A stretch of DNA of 64,000 nt from Bimuria novae-zelandiae CBS 107.79 (taxonomy: Eukaryota; Ascomycota; Dothideomycetes; Pleosporales; Didymosphaeriaceae), in contig ML976746.1 in the NCBI GenBank assembly GCA_010015655.1, forward strand, positions 62,001-126,000. The letters run 5' to 3'. Shown in pieces: positions 59,831 through 64,000 of the stretch. A program made the position numbers and the translations under genes. Position 1 is the stretch's first letter. Each line of letters begins with the position of its first letter. The notes beneath the pieces were generated by a model. It did no database searches, was not told the origin of the DNA, and saw only the letters and a list, made by a program, of their open reading frames with translations.

Positions 59831-59859
59831 TGTAAGCAGCCTAGAGATATGTCACATGA
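59831..59859 (+). repeat. Truncated 3' LTR of Copia element 1
   Basis: 29 bases identical to the 5' LTR start except for one change, CCCAG to CCTAG, a C-to-T in CpA. The match ends exactly where element 2 begins. Confidence 0.85.
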
Positions 59860-60062
59860 TGTCGCGGTGAGCAGAGCGCTGAGCGGACAGTACGCAGTGG
59901 AAAAGATTGCAGGATTGAACTGAGGTTGTACTATCTAGGAACTACAGAAGATATAGGTGCGCAGGCACAAACAACACTAGTCCTGGATAGGTGGAAGGTA
60001 AGTCGCAACCATGCCAAGGTAAGAGCAACTATCTTGTAAGGTAAGGGCTATAAACCGTAACA
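59860..60062 (-). repeat. 3' LTR of Copia element 2
   Basis: On the minus strand it starts TGTTACGGTTTATAGCCC and ends CACCGCGACA, so it has TG...CA ends, 203 bp. It differs completely from the LTR of element 1, so the two elements belong to different families. Confidence 0.85.
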
Positions 60063-60070
60063 CACCCCCC

Positions 60071-63000
60071 AGCTGGCGTAGACTTAAAGGTTAGTGAGTT
60101 AACGACAGCTAATTAGTATTAGTGTATATAGAGGGCGTTAAGATTGTCCCTATTAACCTAACGCAGTCCTTTTAGGCGCTTAGTAATATTAATAAGGCTA
60201 AGTTAGCGGACAAACTCTATAAACTTCTGCTTAGGTAGAATCTTCGTAAGTCCATTAGCAGGCATATAGTTAGTAGGGACCTATTAGACGTTAATACAAG
60301 AGGCTTTAACTTCCTGTCAAATCTAAAGCTAGTGGATGTCGACATGTTTAACTTTTATGTAGAGCTTGTCTTGTTGCTTAGTAATAATACCAATAGTCTG
60401 CTAATTATTATACTAGATAGTAGGTGTATAATTAAGCGTAAGATTAATGCTAGTAAAGAAACGTATCTACTCCTCTATTTATAAGGTAGCGAGTAAGAGC
60501 AAGAGTAGTTTAGACTTTATAGTTAATTTTATAACTATGCGCTGCACTATTAACTTTAAGTTAATTATTAGCTTACTAAACTTAAATGCGTAACCTTAAG
60601 AGATCTAATAAGTCTTAGGTTTATTAGCGTATAAGGCGTTAGATAATCTAAAGAAGAGAGGATCGCGGTATATTAGATTATTAGAGAGATACTTAGCCAC
60701 GTCTTGCGTGCTAGCAAAGGCTTCAAGAGTAAAAGCCTTTGTGCTAAGCAGGTAGCGCCAGGTTTAGCGTATCTTTAAGACGTAAGACTGTCCTAGGTTA
60801 GTAAGATAGTAAGTAAACACAACGTGCGTTCGAGCGACGTTAGGTCTACCCTAGATAGCGATGTATGCAAGTGAGCTAACTAGTTATTAATAGAGCTTTG
60901 TTCAAGCAATATTAGGCTCCTTAGTAGACTACGGTAGCTAGTTCTCTATAAATAGGATGTCTAGAGCCTTACCTATAGCCTTAATACTAAATTAAGCGCA
61001 CATCTTATCGATAAAGGCATCTTAGACTAGCTAGGTTTTATGCAACGCTCGATCGCGGACGATACGGATTCTAAGAAACTAGGTAAGGTCTCCTATAGAT
61101 TTAATATTGTATAGGTCCACCAGATTCTTCTTAAAGGGCCTGTGGAGATAGGCGTTTGATCGATAAAACGCCATAATAATGTCGTTAACGTAGACAAATA
61201 GGATGAGCTAGCGGCTCGTGTATAAGTAAGGAAAGCCTTTAACTAGCTTTAGACCTAGCTTAACAAGCTGTCGGCGTAGCTTATTATACTATAGTAGTAA
61301 TAACTCCTTTAGGCCGTACAGGGCGCGGAGCACCAGCATAATCTCGCCTTTAGTGTGGCAGAATAGCTTAGGTGTTTCAGCGTATAGCTTCTAATTAATC
61401 TTAGCGTTTAGGAAGGTAGTAGGAACATTATACTGCTTTAGCTCTAGATTAAAGTAATTAGTAATTATAATAAGAGCGCGAAAGTTACAGATTATAAATA
61501 TAGTAGCGTATATATTATTAAGTAGAGCTTAAAGATCTCCTTAAATAACAAGTTAAGCCTTAAACCGTGAGAGGTATCCATCTCTGTTAATCTTGTACGT
61601 GAATACCTACATTAATAGTAGCACTTTAGCGTCTGTAGTGGCCTTTATTTTTATAGTCTTCTTAAAGACTCCTTTAGCGCGTAGAGCCTACTATTCAACC
61701 TCTATAGCGCGTTAGAATTAATTACTAAATATATGTATATTAAGCTGCTTTACTGCCTTAGGTAAAGGTGGTAGCTAAGACTAATAGATTCTTAGTATCT
61801 TATCTATAGTAGGTATAGTGCGAATCTCGGTCGAGAATGCACGGAAATAGTTAACAAGAGGTATAGCTCCTAGCGCTATAGTATATATATAAATTATAAA
61901 GTTATTAAGATCTTTTTACTTTTGATTGCGTTTGCCAGTGAGGATAAGACTTGTATTATTTAGATTTAGATTAATATCTTGTGGAGCTCTCTCGCCGCGT
62001 TGGCGATAGCCCTTAGGTACTTTATTACTCTTAGGAGTCTAATTGCTTGTGGCAGTAGATATTGTAGGTCTAGGGGTAGGTAGCTATTGCTGTGTTAATT
62101 TAAATGCGTTATTAGTCTGTTTACCCCCTACCTGGGAGCCTGTAGCTCCTAAAGCTAAGGTTGTAGGTGTTTCTGCTAGGCGGCGACGTTGACGAGTAGT
62201 TAATAAATTTTTAATATTAATATTATGTTAATATTCTTTTAGGTATTCGAGTAGTTCGATCATTTCCTTAAGCACTGACTCTGACAGATACCTATTTATC
62301 CTATTAAAGAAGAGTATAGGCTTAAATATAATATCGCGTGTAACGATAATAGTATCCTTTATAGGTAGCTATATACGGAAGATATTAGTGCCTTAGTAGC
62401 TAATAAGGTGGCTAATAAGAGTGCGCGATTTAAGCTTGTTAGTAGCTCTTAGATCGCGATTATAGACGTAGGCGCGATAGCTAATAGGCCTTATATAAGC
62501 GACGAGTGGCTTTTATCCCTATATAACCTTATACGGCGTCTTCTAGCCTAGTGCTTCTGTGGGCGTGCGGTTAAGGATGTACGCGATAGTGCGATATATC
62601 TTATGTAATAGGTTCTTTAGCAGTTTGGCGTGTATGCGTATAGCGCGAGCTCGCTATATAAGTACTCCGCTAGCACGTTTGATAAGTCTATTTAGTTCCT
62701 TTATTCTAGTAGGTGCTGGCTTATATAGCATACCTAGCTCTTCTGTTATATTAATAAGGTTATTTCTAAATCCTCTCTTATTGTCGTACTAAATAGCGAC
62801 TACGTTAGTATTATATACACGCTGGATCCTGCGGATTAAGGATATAAACTAACGTATAAGGGTTATCTTGTCTTTTCGCTTGACTATGGCGATTTTATGC
62901 CACTTTAAGTACTTATTTATAAAGTGTAGGGCGTACTTGCTGCCGTTAATACACTCCTCTCCTATAGGGATAATATAGATAAGGTCTATCGCGATTTAAT

Positions 63001-64000
63001 AGAATGGTTTTTGTGCGCGGCTCTTAGCCGGGCGCCTTAAGATAATATAAGTTATTTAAGTCTTAATATATATCTTATATTAATAGTCCATGTGTTCTCT
63101 AGTTAATTAAACACCTTTAACGTTTAATTTAAGATAGTTAACTGCTTTTTAGCCTAAATAGGCCAAGATATAATAAGCAGTACGCTAATTAATAACGTTA
63201 GTAGGCTTTAGCGCGTACGACGGGCAGTATAATGCCCTAAACGTACTTAATAGTAAGCGTAGAAGCGATAGTGGCGGTTGATGTAATAGTTTAGTATTTA
63301 TTAGCTAGTAGCCTCTATTATACTTAAGTTAGGCAATAACGTTTGATAGTTAGCGCATGTACAGGACATTACGGCCAGAGTTAAAATGGATAGACTCTAT
63401 ACGGCAGCGAGCAAGTCTTAATAAGCTTATAAGAAAGCCTTTAATATATGCGATATACGTTAACTCTAGCGTTTGTGTCCTATATAGTGTTTAAGCAACG
63501 AGTTCTATCGTGCCCTAAGCTATAATTAAGATTTAGCTATTGCCAGCGTGAATATAGCGACGTTGCAGATTGTTGTTTATCCTCTTCTAGCCATGCTATA
63601 ACTCTGTATTAATAACGTGGGTGTTTGACCCTGGATCGACGATCCATTAGTTGAGGAGCTTAGCCTTATTAACGTTGTCTCTAACTATTACTGTAAGCTC
63701 TCCGTTAGGCTTAGCGTTGTTATTTAATATAATTATTTTTAAATTATTGTTCGATTATTCTTTAAGAGATTTAAGAGATTTAGGCTTAAGAGAATCGGCT
63801 TAATCGATACTAATATGTAATAGGCTAGCAATTACTATAAACGTGTTACTATTCTTAGTAAGAGGATTGCTATTATTAACTCGTAGTAATTTAGTATTCT
63901 AAGGTTATTAGGCTACCTACTTCCTAAAAGTAGTCTTAATACGTATATTAATCTTAGAATCCTTTCGTGCTTCCTTAATCTTGCGTATAGCCTTAGCTAC
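60071..64000 (-). pseudogene. Copia pol polyprotein, many stops (element 2, partial)
   Basis: Read on the minus strand, the protease motif WIVDPGSNTHVINTE lies at about 63606-63650. Integrase core blocks lie around 62540-62960 (YALHFINKYLKWHKIAIVK, YDNKRGFRNNLINITEELG, IAYILNRTPTEALGWKTPY). The reverse transcriptase motif appears as FVYVNDIIMAFYR at about 61165-61200, with Asn in place of the first catalytic Asp (G-to-A on this strand). RNase H would be left of that. Stops are frequent. The order confirms the Copia group. Confidence 0.85.

Larger units (their letters stand above)
54267..59859 (+). mobile_element. Ty1/Copia LTR retrotransposon (element 1), RIP-damaged
   Basis: It has a 5' LTR starting TGTAAGCAGCC, an initiator-tRNA-type primer site, a gag-pol reading frame in the order gag, protease, integrase, reverse transcriptase, RNase H (Copia order), a GAAGGGGGTG polypurine tract (59821-59830), and the first 29 bases of the 3' LTR. 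The 3' LTR is cut at 59859 by a second element, so the rest lies to the right of the window. Confidence 0.92.
59860..64000 (-). mobile_element. Second Ty1/Copia element, opposite orientation, nested in element 1
   Basis: On the minus strand, pol is followed by a GGGGGGTG polypurine tract (60063-60070) and an LTR. The element enters the window from the right, so gag and the 5' LTR lie outside. It is inserted in the 3' LTR of element 1; the five bases before it, CATGA (59855-59859), should reappear after its far end as target duplication. It is heavily TpA-rich with stops. Confidence 0.88.

Overview
The window looks like a chromosomal segment of a filamentous ascomycete (Pezizomycotina, probably Dothideomycetes). 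Genes carry short introns of about 48-80 bp with GT...AG ends and CTAAC-like branch points. They include a velvet regulator, fungal P-type H+-ATPase, MID1 and WSC-domain proteins. The transposons at the right end are riddled with TAA/TAG stops and TpA-rich sequence, as expected from repeat-induced point mutation (RIP). Species cannot be read from the sequence. Exon coordinates were worked out by eye from reading frame, splice signals and family conservation.

Layout. 1-1.3 kb: 5' part of a long-chain acyl-CoA synthetase (-). 2.8-7.3 kb: a small membrane protein, a LINE remnant with a (TAG)n tract, a damaged Zn2Cys6-ankyrin gene and a small putative gene. 8.0-9.3 kb: no convincing protein gene, but two diverged copies of a structured, RNA-like element plus further hairpins; this is the most unusual part of the window. 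9.3-13.8 kb: no recognised gene, then veA (13.8-15.6 kb). 17.2-39.3 kb is gene-rich: O-acetylhomoserine sulfhydrylase, MID1, an unknown protein, an Spt4-domain protein with a long N-terminal extension, protein phosphatase 5, a two-WSC secreted protein, an FAD monooxygenase, an M20-type amidohydrolase divergent from a dihydropyrimidinase, a decayed gene and a secreted alpha/beta hydrolase. 44.0-47.2 kb: plasma-membrane H+-ATPase. 49.6-50.9 kb: an intact gene of unknown function. From 51.7 kb transposons dominate: a Fot1/Pogo element splits a host gene, a Ty1/Copia element lies immediately upstream of that gene's ATG, and a second Copia element in opposite orientation has inserted into the 3' LTR of the first and runs off the window.

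How genes fit together. The dihydropyrimidinase and the M20 amidohydrolase are head to head over a 358-bp shared promoter and would do consecutive ring-opening and N-carbamoyl-hydrolysis steps of pyrimidine or hydantoin breakdown. The neighbouring FAD hydroxylase may be part of the same small catabolic group. The other genes look like independent housekeeping or regulatory loci. A run of Ns at 54384-54393 is flanked by the same 94 bases on both sides, so the assembly there is probably wrong.
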